This document shows, piece after piece, positions 1 to 9,736 of a stretch of DNA of 64,000 bases; positions within the stretch are counted from its first letter, which is position 1; each line of letters starts with the position of its first letter. The DNA is taken from contig NZ_AP025476.1 of assembly GCF_024347415.1 (NCBI RefSeq), forward strand, positions 2,046,001 to 2,110,000, in the 5' to 3' direction. The notes under the pieces were generated by a model, which saw only the letters and a program-made list of their open reading frames with translations, searched no databases and was not told the DNA's origin. A program made the position numbers and the translations under genes. The stretch is from Vibrio crassostreae (lineage in GTDB: Bacteria > Pseudomonadota > Gammaproteobacteria > Enterobacterales > Vibrionaceae).

Positions 1-3000
1 ACTGGTATTGAACAGCCCTACTTCGACGACAATCTTCTCGATGTCATCACTGCTTGCGAGTGAGGTAATGGTTTGGGTCACACTGACTGGGCTGCCACTC
101 GGCGTTGAACCATCGGCCAGTAAGCTTTCAGACAAGCTAACACTCGGAACGACATTCAACGTCGGTCCATCACCATCAACGATAGTGAGTGTGACTGTTG
201 AAGAGGAAATATCCTTATCAAAATCAGATGAAGTAAACTCAATCAGCTTAACAATGTCGCCTGCTGAGTGGTCAAGATTACGATTTGGTTCAAACCTTAC
301 ATCGCCATCCAAAGTGACAAACAGCGAGCCTTCAGTGAAAACAAATTCCTGCTCACCGCTGATGTTTTGATTTAAGGTAATCGCAGATCCACCGTCATAG
401 GTGAACTGTGTAATGGTTGCTCCATCAGCACTTGGCGTAGGCAAAACATCAACAGTCGAGGTAGTTGGTGTGCCAGTGTTTGGCTCTGTGATGGTTAGCG
501 TGCCACCTTGCATCTGTTGAAGGTCATCTTGAATGGTGACAACAACATCACGCTTAGCAGAGTCATCACCATCAGTATCAACTGCATAAACAGGTAAGTT
601 GAAGTTAAGATTGTTATTAAGCGCGCCATCAAGGTGATCGAGTGCCTCAATCAGCGTGAAGGTGAACTGACCTTTATTGACACTATCAAAATCAATGGTG
701 AATACATTAGTTACGTTACCTGCCCCGTCATCAGTAAACCCGATGTAGTCGCCAGGTGAAGCAGGATCTTCTTTTAGCTGAACAACAAGACCGTTTGATT
801 TCAGCACATCACCTGGGTTGAATTCGTTGGTCGCGATTCTGAAGTGGCTTAAGTCATCACTGCCCACAGTGTAGGTAATGGTTTGTGTTGAACTCACCGC
901 AGAACCACTCGGCGTTGAGCCATCTGCTAGGTTCACTTCCGATAAGTTCACGCTAGGAACAACATCGATGACCGGATCAACCCCATCTTGGATCGTCAAT
1001 GTGACATCCGCGGTATCAGTATCGTTATCAAAGTCGCTGGTCGTTACAACAATCGTTCTAACAATATCACCCGCTGAATGATCTAGGTTTCGATTTGGCT
1101 CAAAACGAACTTCGCCTTCAATCGTGATGTACAGTAAACCATCGGTTACGGTAAACACCTGCTCTGTCGATACATTCGGGTCCAAGGTGACAGCAGTACC
1201 ACCATCGTAAATAAATTGGGTGACCTTTGCGCCATCTGCACTTTGAGTCGGCATTACATCGATGGTTGGCGTAGTTGGTGTGCCTGCCACTAGATCCGCC
1301 AATGAAGGCTCAACAATATTCAATGACCCGTCTTGTACACCTTGTACATCATCGGTAATGGTCACTGTCATTGGTGACATCGCAGACTCATCACCATCGG
1401 TATCCACTGCTATAACAGGCACATCGAAGTTTAAGGAGTTGTTCTGCAAGCCATCCGCATGGTCTAACGCTTCAAGCAGCGTAAACGTGTATTGCCCTAA
1501 ATTGGTGGTTGAGAAACTGATTGTGAAGACGTTGGTTTCTACGTTAGCACCGTCTTTTACAAAGCCAATATAGTTTCCAGAGTTCGCTGGCTGCTCTTTA
1601 ATCTCAACCTCTAAGCCATTCGACTTCAAAGCCCCCGAAGTATTGAACTGAGCAGGGTCAATTCTGAAATGACTAACATCGTCACTACCCTCGGTATAGG
1701 TAATCACTTGAGTCATCGATACTGGGTTACCCGTTGGCGCAGAACCATCAGCCAGATCGACTTCAGAAAGACTCACGCCAGGAATGACGTTGATGATTGG
1801 CAGATCGCCATCGGTAATGGTTAGCGTGACTGTCGAAGTCACCACATCACTATCATAGTCACTTGAACTGACCACTATCGACTTAACGATATCCCCGCCC
1901 GAGTGATTAAGATCGCGGTTTGGTTCAAAGCGCACATCGCCTTGCAGCGTGATATAGAGTGAGCCTTCAGCAACCACAAACTTTTGCTCACCCGCATTAC
2001 TCTGGTCAAGCGTAAACACTGTGCCATCGTAATTGATTTGGGTAATGGTCGTGCCGTCTGCCCCTTCTTGATCAAGAACATTGACGGTCGTGGTTGTCGG
2101 CGTACCCGTGGCTAAGTCAGCCACTGTCGGCTCTTCAATGCTGAGAGCGCCATCCACCATGACTTGAATGTCATCGGTAATCGTTACAGCCAGAGGCGAC
2201 ATCAGAGAGTCATCGCCATCACTATCGACCGCGTACACCGGCAAGTTGAATGTTAGGTCGTTATTACCTTGAATTGGTGTATGGTCAATCGCTTCTATAA
2301 GCGTGAAGGTGTATTCACCTAAAATCGTGCTGCTAAATGCAAGTGTGAAGACCGTGGTTTCTACATTTGAAATGTCCGTAGTGAAGCCGATGTAGTTACC
2401 CGAACCCGCAGGCTCTTCTCGAATCTCAATAACTAAGCCATCAGACTTCAGAGTACCGCCAGTATTAAACTCACTCGGCTCAATGCGGAATTTTACAACA
2501 TCATCACTTTGGTTGGTAAAAGTGATGGTTTCTGTTTGGCTAACCGCACTACCACTTGGTGATGAGCCATCAGCCAGATCAGCTTCTTCAAGTGCAACAC
2601 TCGGCACCGCATCGATAGTCGGGTTGTCGCCATCGGTTATGGTCAAAGTTACGGTCGCAGTCACCGGATCGTTATCAAAGTCATTGGATGTCACGACTAT
2701 CGACTTAACAATGTCTTCGCTCGCGGAATGGTCTAAGTTACGGTTGGGCTCAAAGCGCATCTCACCTTGAAGGGTGATGTACAACTCACCTTCTGTGAAA
2801 CTGAATTGCTGTTCGCCTGCGATGCTCTGATCCAACGTCTTAACGATTCCACCAAAAGAAAACTCAGTAACCGTTGCACCATCAGCACTTTGGTTTGGCA
2901 TTACATCAATGGTATTGGTTGTTACCGTACCATCAGCCAGATTTGGCTCAACGATATCTAACGTACCGTCTTGCATGATTTGAACATCATCGCCGATGGT

Positions 3001-5900
3001 TACATTGAGTTGAGACACCAAAGAATCATCGCCATCGCTGTCTACCGCATAGACCGGAAGATCAAAGCTCAGATCATTGTTCGCTAGACCATCTGCATGA
3101 TCTAACGCTTCCAATAAAGTAAAGGTGTATTCACCAAGAGTCGAGGTCGAGAAGCTAATCGTGAACACTGGAATTTCAGCATTTGAACCATCAGTAATGA
3201 AGCCGATATAAGTACCTGGATTCGCTGAATCTTCTTTTATCTGGACCACAAAACCATTCGATTTCAGTGCGCCGCCGACATTGAACTCGGTAGGTTCAAG
3301 ACGGAAACGGGTCACATCATCACTTTGATTAGTAAAAGTAAGCGTCTCAGTTTGACTTACAGCACCGCTACTTGGCGCTGAGCCATCAGCAAGATTAGTT
3401 TCAGACAGAGTAACACTTGGCACGGCATCAATGGTTGGGATATCACCATCAGTAATGGTCAGAGTGACCGTTGACGTCACCACATCATTATCTAAATCGC
3501 TTGAGGTGACCTCGATCTGTTTAACGATATCTCCGCTAGTATGGTCAAGATTACGGTTCGGCTCGAAGCGAACGTCACCTTGAATAGTGATATACAGTGA
3601 ACCTTCAGCAACTACGAACTTCTGCTCGCCAGTATTATTCTGGTCAAGCGTTAATACAGTCCCGCCATCATAAGTAAATTGTGTGATGGTCGCGCCGTCT
3701 GCCCCTTCTTGATCAAATACATTAACGGTCGTTGTCGTGGGCGTGCCCGCAGCCAAATCAGCAACTGTTGGCTCGACAATATTTAACGCTCCATCTTGCA
3801 TGATTTGAACATCATCACCGATGGTCACATTCAACTGTGACACCAATGAATCGTCGCCGTCGGTGTCTACCGCATAAACAGGAAGATCAAAGCTAAGATC
3901 GTTGTTCGCTAAACCATCCACATGGTCTAATGCTTCCAACAACGTGAAAGTGTATTGGCCGAGGGTAGTACTAGAGAAACTGATCGTGAACACGTTGGTT
4001 TCAACGTTCGAACCATCCGTCACAAAACCGATATAACCACCTGGTGTGCTTGGGTCTGCTTTTAGCTCAACCACCAGCCCATTTGATTTAAGCGCCCCAC
4101 CAACATTGAATTCTGTCGGTTCAATACGGAAACTCGCCACATCATCACTTTGATTAGTGAAGGTAATCGTCTCTGTTTGACTTACAGCGATACCACTTGG
4201 CGTAGAACCATCACTCAAATTAGTTTCAGATAAAGTAACGCTCGGTACATTGTCGATCGTTGGAATATCACCATCAGTAATAGTCAACGTGACTGTAGAA
4301 GTAACAACATCACTATCTGAGTCGCTTGAAGTCACGACTATCGACTTAACGATGTCTCCACTTGTGTGGTCGAGGTTACGGTTTGGTTCAAAGCGCACAT
4401 CACCTTGCAGCGTGACATAAAGCGAACCTTCAGCAACCACAAACTTCTGCTCTCCCGTATTGCTCTGGTCAAGCGTAAACACTGTGCCGTTGTCATAATT
4501 GATTTGGGTGATGGTCGTGCCGTCCGCCCCTTCTAGATCAAGAACATTCACAGTCGTAGTTGTCGGCGTACCCGCTGCTAAATCAGCCACAGTTGGCTCT
4601 TCAATCGTAAACGCGCCATCTACCATGACTTGGATATCGTCGGTAATCGTCACAGCAAGTGGCGACATTAGAGAATCATCGCCATCGCTATCAACCGCGT
4701 ACACTGGCAAGTTGAACGTTAGGTCGTTATTACCTTGAATTGGTGTGTGGTCAATCGCTTCTATAAGCGTGAAGGTGTATTCACCTAAAGTCGTGCTGCT
4801 AAATTCAAGCGTGAAGACTGTAGTCTCGACATTTGAAGTATCTGTGGTGAAACCAATGTAGTTACCCGAACCCGCAGGCTCTTCTCGAATCTCAATCACT
4901 AAGCCATCAGATTTCAGAGTACCGCCGGTATTAAACTCACTCGGCTCTAAACGGAATTTCTCCACATCATCACTTTGATTGGTGAAAGTGATGGTTTCTG
5001 TTTGGCTAACCGCACTGCCGCTTGGTGATGAGCCATCAGCGAGATCCGCTTCTTCAAGAGCAACACTCGGAACAGCATCGATAGTCGGGGTATCACCATC
5101 AGTAATGGTCAGCGTAATGGTTGAAGTCACCGGATCGTTATCGAAGTCGCTTGAAGTCACGACAATCGACTTCACGATATCTTCACTAACGGAATGGTCT
5201 AGATCGCGATTAGGTTCAAAGCGCACCTCCCCTTCAAGGGTGATATAAAGCTCGCCTTCGGTGAAGCTGAATTGCTGCTCGCCTGAAATGCTTTGATCCA
5301 GTGTGTTTACGACACCGTCATAGGTAAACTGAGTGATCGTCGCGCCATCAGCACTTTGATTTGGCATCACATCAATGGTGTTGGTTGTCACCGTACCGTC
5401 AGCAAGGTTTGGCTCAGTGATATCTAATGTACCATCTTGCATGATTTGGACATCATCACCGATGGTCACATTCAGTTGAGACACCAAGGAATCGTCGCCA
5501 TCCGTATCAACCGCATAAACAGGCAGATCGAAGCTCAGATCGTTATTATCTAAACCATCCGCATGATCTAACGCTTCAAGCAGAGTAAAGGTGTATTCGC
5601 CTAACGTACTTGTAGAGAAGGCAATCGTGAATACAGGAACTTCAGTATTCGAACCATCAGTAATAAAGCCGATATAAGTGCCCGGATTAGCAGAGTCTTC
5701 TTTAATCTCTACCGTAAACCCATTGGACGTCAGAGCACCACCGACATTGAACTCTGTAGGCTCAATGCGGAAATTCGCCACGTCATCACTACCAGAAGTA
5801 AAAGTGATCGTGTTGGTTGCACTTACTGCACTTCCACTTGGTGCAGAGCCATCAGCTAGGTTGGTTTCAGATAAAGTAACAGGTGGAATCAGATTGATTG
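1..5900 (-). repeat. Tandem adhesin repeats, unit about 820 bp (about 273 aa)
   Basis: A conserved CATCACT landmark (Ser-Asp-Asp in the protein) recurs at 45, 855, about 1679, 2502, 3317, 4143, 4967 and 5784, giving spacings of 810-826 bp. Each unit combines a module starting near 'DGDxPTIDAVPSV' with one starting near 'DDIQVMVDG'. Unit lengths are multiples of three in frame. A higher-order period of 2,465 bp (three units) is also visible: 2276-2335 and 4741-4800 differ at only a few bases. Confidence 0.9.
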
Positions 5901-8148
5901 CCGGGTTTTGACCATCGGTAATACTTAACTCAAGCGTTGATGTATCAGTGTCGCCATCACCGTCTTCGGCTAAGAATGAAAACTGTTTGATGATAGTTTC
6001 GCTACTTGAATGATCGATATCACGAGCAACTTCAAAACTGAAATCACCGTTTAATGAGATAGTGACGACACCCTCAGTAAAACTGAAAGTCTGAGCAGCA
6101 TCGGGCTGTAAGCTCTGATCTAGCGAGTAATCAACACCATCATAGTTGAATGATTGAATTGTCGAACCATCCGCGCCTTCGAAATTAAACAGGTTATACG
6201 AAACAACGGTATCGCCAGCTAAAGTCGGCTCGGTAACAGATTCAACCTTATCAACCAGTTCAACGACATCATCTTTAACGTTGATAAGAACCTGGGCAGC
6301 TTCTGGTGTACTTGAACCACTGGATAACGCCGATCTATCGCCATCCGCATCCACCGCATAGATAGGCAGTGCAAAGGTTAACTGTGCATCTTCAGCGCCT
6401 TGATGCGATAGTTCTTCATAGAGGTTAAATTCATAGCTACCCAAAGATGGGCTATCAATTTTTACATCAAAAACCGTAATTCTTGCGCCATTAATCTCGA
6501 CATAGCCCTCGTACGTTCGCACACCATTGGTTTCATCAACCAGCTCAAGTAACACAACCTCACCGTTAGATATCAGTGTGCCAGCGGTATTAAATTCTGC
6601 CGGTTCAAGTTCATAATGGTCAATGATATCGCTTTCAAAAATATCCGCGGTAATACTGCCGCTGCCAGACACTGCCGCCGTGCCCTCTTGTGAGCCGCCA
6701 ACAATACCCGCTTCATCAACATCAATACTGTCGACATTGGTAATGACTGGTTTATCGCCATCAGAAATAGTGAGGTTGATGGTATTGGTTACGATATCTT
6801 GGTCAAAATCGGTAACCGTGATTGGTAAAGAGAAAGTAAGCGAATCAGTGCCGACTTGTTCTATTGGTCTCAACTGCTCAAATCGATAGGTACCGTCAGT
6901 ATCTAAGCTAACGGTTAAAATAACGTCGCTGCTACCTTGGATTGACAGTGTGATGGTACTTCCATCAGCAGACAAGGATGCAACGGTCGCCTGATTATCA
7001 CTGAGCACACCATCAAATTGAGCAAGTGCGCTTGAGTCAAAAACAGCTGACTGTAGATTATCACTACCAATATTTGAAAACGTGCCTTCAATTGCAGCAC
7101 TGTTTGTTTCAACATTATCGATAGACACGCTTTCGGCAGACGGATCAACCCCATCAAGGACTGTTACTTGCGCATTAATTGGTGTGACGAGCTGATTACC
7201 TGCGGTGTCTTGGCCCTGTATATCAAAGGCGATGTTGATTTGATCACCCGTAATGGAAACCTGACCACCACCAACAGACGTTACGTGATCAATTGGTTGA
7301 GAAATGGTTGTGGTCAGTGAAAGCTCAATGTTATTCCCAACACTGATCACATCGATGTCGATACGCAGTACTTCATCGGAGCCTTGAACACCAATGATAG
7401 AATTGGTCGCCGCATCATAAGTAAAGGTAACGGGCTGACCACTTGAGGTAATATCACTGTTTAGCTCTGTGAGTAGCGAAGCGAGAGACAGTGCTTCTGG
7501 AGCAAAAGAATCAGGGGAGAGCGCTAAACTACCAGCAACAATCGTTTCGGTAGTTGTAATAGATTGGGGGTAGGTATTGCCAGAAATGGAGCCTTCGGTG
7601 AGCACTTCACTGATTGATTGACCGCCCGATGAACGGGTTATTGTTCTGAACTCTTCTCGGTCTTCATCAACCGTTTGTTCTGCTAGACCTGCGGTCTCAA
7701 AAAATGTCGACGGATGAGTTTCGGTGTAGTTGTAGTCAATCGTCACAAAGCCAGCGTTTGCAGAACCTAATCCGCTACCAGCAGCCGTTGCTTCTAAGAT
7801 TTGGGTCGGGTCGGCACCACCTAAAATGGCTTCTTGGATAGCAGCAAATTCATCATCAAAATCTCCTGCATCGGCTTGCTGTAAGTCAAAATTAACTTCT
7901 CCAGCGATAGGAGCATCAGCCCACGCTAAGTCTTGATCAACACAGCCAACACAATTACTTGCCACCTCAGTGACACCGTTTGGGGTACCTAATAAAAGCT
8001 CTGCTTGGTTTGCAGTGATAACAATCTCGTTTTCACGAATAATATCGCCAACTGAAATTTTTCGTGCGCTTCCGTCAGACTTAACCGCAATGACTTCTCC
8101 ACTCACTGCCTCTACAACTGCAGCTTGGCGCGAAACTTCAATACCCAT
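1..8148 (-). CDS. Giant type I-secreted repeat adhesin, Lap/Bap type (N-terminal part; gene runs off the window)
   Basis: The minus-strand frame is open from ATG 8148 to base 1 (2,716 codons) and the C-terminus, where an RTX secretion signal would lie, is outside the window. Start: MGIEVSRQAA, preceded by GGGG five bases upstream. Residues 1-140 look like a LapA-type retention module that anchors the adhesin in the outer-membrane TolC pore. It contains DPTQILEATAAG with TAAG at 121-124, the kind of di-alanine site cut by the periplasmic protease LapG when c-di-GMP falls. After a unique region to about residue 780 come Ca-binding-type repeat units rich in DGD, DFDNDP and AVDTDGD, resembling T1SS-143 repeats. 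Expected role: cell-surface biofilm/attachment adhesin. Seen: the frame, TAAG and repeats. Known: the Lap mechanism. Inferred: regulation. No secretion genes or lapD/lapG are visible here. Confidence 0.93.
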   Translation of the reverse strand, partial: MGIEVSRQAAVVEAVSGEVIAVKSDGSARKISVGDIIRENEIVITANQAELLLGTPNGVTEVASNCVGCVDQDLAWADAPIAGEVNFDLQQADAGDFDDEFAAIQEAILGGADPTQILEATAAGSGLGSANAGFVTIDYNYTETHPSTFFETAGLAEQTVDEDREEFRTITRSSGGQSISEVLTEGSISGNTYPQSITTTETIVAGSLALSPDSFAPEALSLASLLTELNSDITSSGQPVTFTYDAATNSIIGVQGSDEVLRIDIDVISVGNNIELSLTTTISQPIDHVTSVGGGQVSITGDQINIAFDIQGQDTAGNQLVTPINAQVTVLDGVDPSAESVSIDNVETNSAAIEGTFSNIGSDNLQSAVFDSSALAQFDGVLSDNQATVASLSADGSTITLSIQGSSDVILTVSLDTDGTYRFEQLRPIEQVGTDSLTFSLPITVTDFDQDIVTNTINLTISDGDKPVITNVDSIDVDEAGIVGGSQEGTAAVSGSGSITADIFESDIIDHYELEPAEFNTAGTLISNGEVVLLELVDETNGVRTYEGYVEINGARITVFDVKIDSPSLGSYEFNLYEELSHQGAEDAQLTFALPIYAVDADGDRSALSSGSSTPEAAQVLINVKDDVVELVDKVESVTEPTLAGDTVVSYNLFNFEGADGSTIQSFNYDGVDYSLDQSLQPDAAQTFSFTEGVVTISLNGDFSFEVARDIDHSSSETIIKQFSFLAEDGDGDTDTSTLELSITDGQNPAINLIPPVTLSETNLADGSAPSGSAVSATNTITFTSGSDDVANFRIEPTEFNVGGALTSNGFTVEIKEDSANPGTYIGFITDGSNTEVPVFTIAFSTSTLGEYTFTLLEALDHADGLDNNDLSFDLPVYAVDTDGDDSLVSQLNVTIGDDVQIMQDGTLDITEPNLADGTVTTNTIDVMPNQSADGATITQFTYDGVVNTLDQSISGEQQFSFTEGELYITLEGEVRFEPNRDLDHSVSEDIVKSIVVTSSDFDNDPVTSTITLTITDGDTPTIDAVPSVALEEADLADGSSPSGSAVSQTETITFTNQSDDVEKFRLEPSEFNTGGTLKSDGLVIEIREEPAGSGNYIGFTTDTSNVETTVFTLEFSSTTLGEYTFTLIEAIDHTPIQGNNDLTFNLPVYAVDSDGDDSLMSPLAVTITDDIQVMVDGAFTIEEPTVADLAAGTPTTTTVNVLDLEGADGTTITQINYDNGTVFTLDQSNTGEQKFVVAEGSLYVTLQGDVRFEPNRNLDHTSGDIVKSIVVTSSDSDSDVVTSTVTLTITDGDIPTIDNVPSVTLSETNLSDGSTPSGIAVSQTETITFTNQSDDVASFRIEPTEFNVGGALKSNGLVVELKADPSTPGGYIGFVTDGSNVETNVFTISFSSTTLGQYTFTLLEALDHVDGLANNDLSFDLPVYAVDTDGDDSLVSQLNVTIGDDVQIMQDGALNIVEPTVADLAAGTPTTTTVNVFDQEGADGATITQFTYDGGTVLTLDQNNTGEQKFVVAEGSLYITIQGDVRFEPNRNLDHTSGDIVKQIEVTSSDLDNDVVTSTVTLTITDGDIPTIDAVPSVTLSETNLADGSAPSSGAVSQTETLTFTNQSDDVTRFRLEPTEFNVGGALKSNGFVVQIKEDSANPGTYIGFITDGSNAEIPVFTISFSTSTLGEYTFTLLEALDHADGLANNDLSFDLPVYAVDSDGDDSLVSQLNVTIGDDVQIMQDGTLDIVEPNLADGTVTTNTIDVMPNQSADGATVTEFSFGGIVKTLDQSIAGEQQFSFTEGELYITLQGEMRFEPNRNLDHSASEDIVKSIVVTSNDFDNDPVTATVTLTITDGDNPTIDAVPSVALEEADLADGSSPSGSAVSQTETITFTNQSDDVVKFRIEPSEFNTGGTLKSDGLVIEIREEPAGSGNYIGFTTDISNVETTVFTLAFSSTILGEYTFTLIEAIDHTPIQGNNDLTFNLPVYAVDSDGDDSLMSPLAVTITDDIQVMVDGALSIEEPTVADLATGTPTTTTVNVLDQEGADGTTITQINYDGTVFTLDQSNAGEQKFVVAEGSLYITLQGDVRFEPNRDLNHSGGDIVKSIVVSSSDYDSDVVTSTVTLTITDGDLPIINVIPGVSLSEVDLADGSAPTGNPVSMTQVITYTEGSDDVSHFRIDPAQFNTSGALKSNGLEVEIKEQPANSGNYIGFVKDGANVETNVFTISFSTTNLGQYTFTLLEALDHADGLQNNSLNFDVPVIAVDTDGDESAMSPMTVTITDDVQGVQDGSLNIVEPSLADLVAGTPTTPTIDVMPTQSADGAKVTQFIYDGGTAVTLDPNVSTEQVFTVTDGLLYITIEGEVRFEPNRNLDHSAGDIVRTIVVTTSDFDNDTDTADVTLTIQDGVDPVIDVVPSVNLSEVNLADGSTPSGSAVSSTQTITYTVGSDDLSHFRIATNEFNPGDVLKSNGLVVQLKEDPASPGDYIGFTDDGAGNVTNVFTIDFDSVNKGQFTFTLIEALDHLDGALNNNLNFNLPVYAVDTDGDDSAKRDVVVTIQDDLQQMQGGTLTITEPNTGTPTTSTVDVLPTPSADGATITQFTYDGGSAITLNQNISGEQEFVFTEGSLFVTLDGDVRFEPNRNLDHSAGDIVKLIEFTSSDFDKDISSSTVTLTIVDGDGPTLNVVPSVSLSESLLADGSTPSGSPVSVTQTITSLASSDDIEKIVVEVGLFNTS

Positions 8149-8735
8149 ATATCCCCCGAGGTCACAAAATGCTGTATTGCTCAACATCGTGAAAATGATA
8201 GTAATAACGGTTTCAGGCTTAAATTATATTCAGAACTTATTCTCTGCATTAACAATCAATTACATAGACTGATGTATTTGATGAGTCAGTTCCGTTTCGC
8301 CTGTTTTTTTTATAGTTTACTTAACCTTAAGCCTAGTCTTCCTTATCCGAAATGTCATGTCTGTGCGAAGTGACTTCTTTTCACAAATCTAGGCATTCAC
8401 TTTAGTTTGTTCATGGACTAAGCAAAAGTTTATAGGGTGTTGATTAATATGCAATAAAATGTACACCTTAATTACACCTCAAATTTTTATAAATATATAC
8501 AGTAATAAAGTTGATAAATCATTAGGATTTATAGGCAATTAATAAGGTCGAGATATACCTAGCCCCCAAAGAAGAACTAAATCCCATATTTGAGACAAGG
8601 TTCAGCACAAAGCTGATGAGAAACCGTTCAAACACCATATATGGCGTCAATTACATATACAACTGCTAGAGTATTGAGTGGGTATGCAGGGGCAATGAGT
8701 AGAAGTTGCAAATAGATATTTCGAGGAATCCAAAA
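8149..8735. other. Long A+T-rich intergenic region upstream of the adhesin
   Basis: No convincing gene. It contains the adhesin 5' leader and presumably its promoter: T-runs near 8305-8312 and A/T-rich sequence around 8400-8530. The two short plus-strand frames starting inside the adhesin N-terminus (7970 and 8125) have no recognisable content. The length of the leader would allow regulation, but I cannot identify a specific operator or riboswitch. Confidence 0.5.
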
Positions 8736-8767
8736 AAAGCCCACTAAGTTAAACCTTAGTGGGCTTT
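8736..8767. terminator. Bidirectional intrinsic terminator downstream of speB
   Basis: Perfect hairpin AAAGCCCACTAAG...CTTAGTGGGCTTT with a six-base loop. It is flanked by an A-run on the left and TTTAAAA on the right, so it can stop minus-strand transcription leaving speB. Confidence 0.85.
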
Positions 8768-8809
8768 AAAATCAGTATATAACATTATGCTGTTAGCAAT
8801 GACACACTA

Positions 8810-9736
8810 CTATTTAGCGAGACGGTTCGCCGTCCAAACGTAAAGTAGTTCGAGAGCAATCGTCGCACCAGCCAAAGCTGTAATCTCGCTTTGGTCATAG
8901 GCTGGAGACACTTCTACCACATCCATACCAACCATGTTGATACCTTGTAAGCCACGGATGATTTTGAGCACTTTATCTGAATTCAAACCACCACACACTG
9001 GCGTGCCGGTACCCGGTGCAAATGCAGGGTCCAGACAGTCGATATCAAATGTTAGGTAAACTGGCTTATCACCAACAATACCTTTCACTTGAGCAATGAT
9101 CTCGTCCACACTCATGTCATTCGCTTGCATCGCATTAATGACATTGAAGCCATGACCTTCTTGTTTGTACTCAGTACGAATGCCGATCTGCACCGAGTGT
9201 TCTGGCGAGATAAGGCCTTCGTTTGGTGCATGGTAGAACATAGTACCATGATCGTAACGACTGCCCTGACTGTAAGTGTCAGTATGCGCGTCGAAGTGAA
9301 TCAGAGCCATCTCACCGTACTTCTTGCCATATGCTCTAAGCAAAGGCAGTGTAATGAAGTGATCGCCACCTAAACCTAACAGAGTTTTACCACTATTTAG
9401 AATCGCATCAGCCGCCGCTTCTAAACGTTGAGTTAGATCTTCTGCGTCACCGCAATCAAACACAAGGTCGCCAGCATCAATCACCGAGGTATGTTCAAAT
9501 ACATTGAAGTCCCACGGAAACTTCTTGCCTTCCCATGCCAAGTTCACCGACGCACGGCGAATCGCATCAGGTCCCATACGTGCACCCGGACGACCAGATG
9601 TCGCCATATCTAACGGCGCGCCCAACACCACCACATCAGCATCGTTATCGATTGGGTTCTGCACCAATGGACGGCGCATGAAAGTCATCGCATTGGAGTA
9701 CAGTGAGTAATCTGGTTTCGTAAATAGATCGTTCAT
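8810..9736 (-). CDS. speB: Agmatinase (agmatine ureohydrolase)
   Basis: 308 aa, the usual length. Hydrolyses agmatine to putrescine and urea in the cytoplasm, the second step of the arginine decarboxylase route to polyamines. The binuclear manganese ligands of the ureohydrolase fold are visible: [17 protein letters not shown] and [17 protein letters not shown]. The loop after FDIDCLDP is the agmatinase rather than arginase type. The start ATG overlaps the speA stop (TAATG), so the two are almost certainly one translationally coupled operon. The terminator at 8736-8767 closes it. Nothing unusual in the sequence. Confidence 0.96.
   Translation of the reverse strand: MNDLFTKPDYSLYSNAMTFMRRPLVQNPIDNDADVVVLGAPLDMATSGRPGARMGPDAIRRASVNLAWEGKKFPWDFNVFEHTSVIDAGDLVFDCGDAEDLTQRLEAAADAILNSGKTLLGLGGDHFITLPLLRAYGKKYGEMALIHFDAHTDTYSQGSRYDHGTMFYHAPNEGLISPEHSVQIGIRTEYKQEGHGFNVINAMQANDMSVDEIIAQVKGIVGDKPVYLTFDIDCLDPAFAPGTGTPVCGGLNSDKVLKIIRGLQGINMVGMDVVEVSPAYDQSEITALAGATIALELLYVWTANRLAK

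Noticed and set aside
8..7157. Plus- and minus-strand short open frames across the adhesin region
   Set aside because: They are out-of-frame or antisense shadows of one uninterrupted minus-strand frame; their repetitive residues simply mirror the adhesin repeats.
8146..8156. GGGGATATATG (reverse strand) also seen at the adhesin start, as near attL and attR
   Set aside because: An 11-mer made of a G-rich ribosome site and A+T-rich start context; here it is simply the adhesin initiation site, and no wider similarity was seen.
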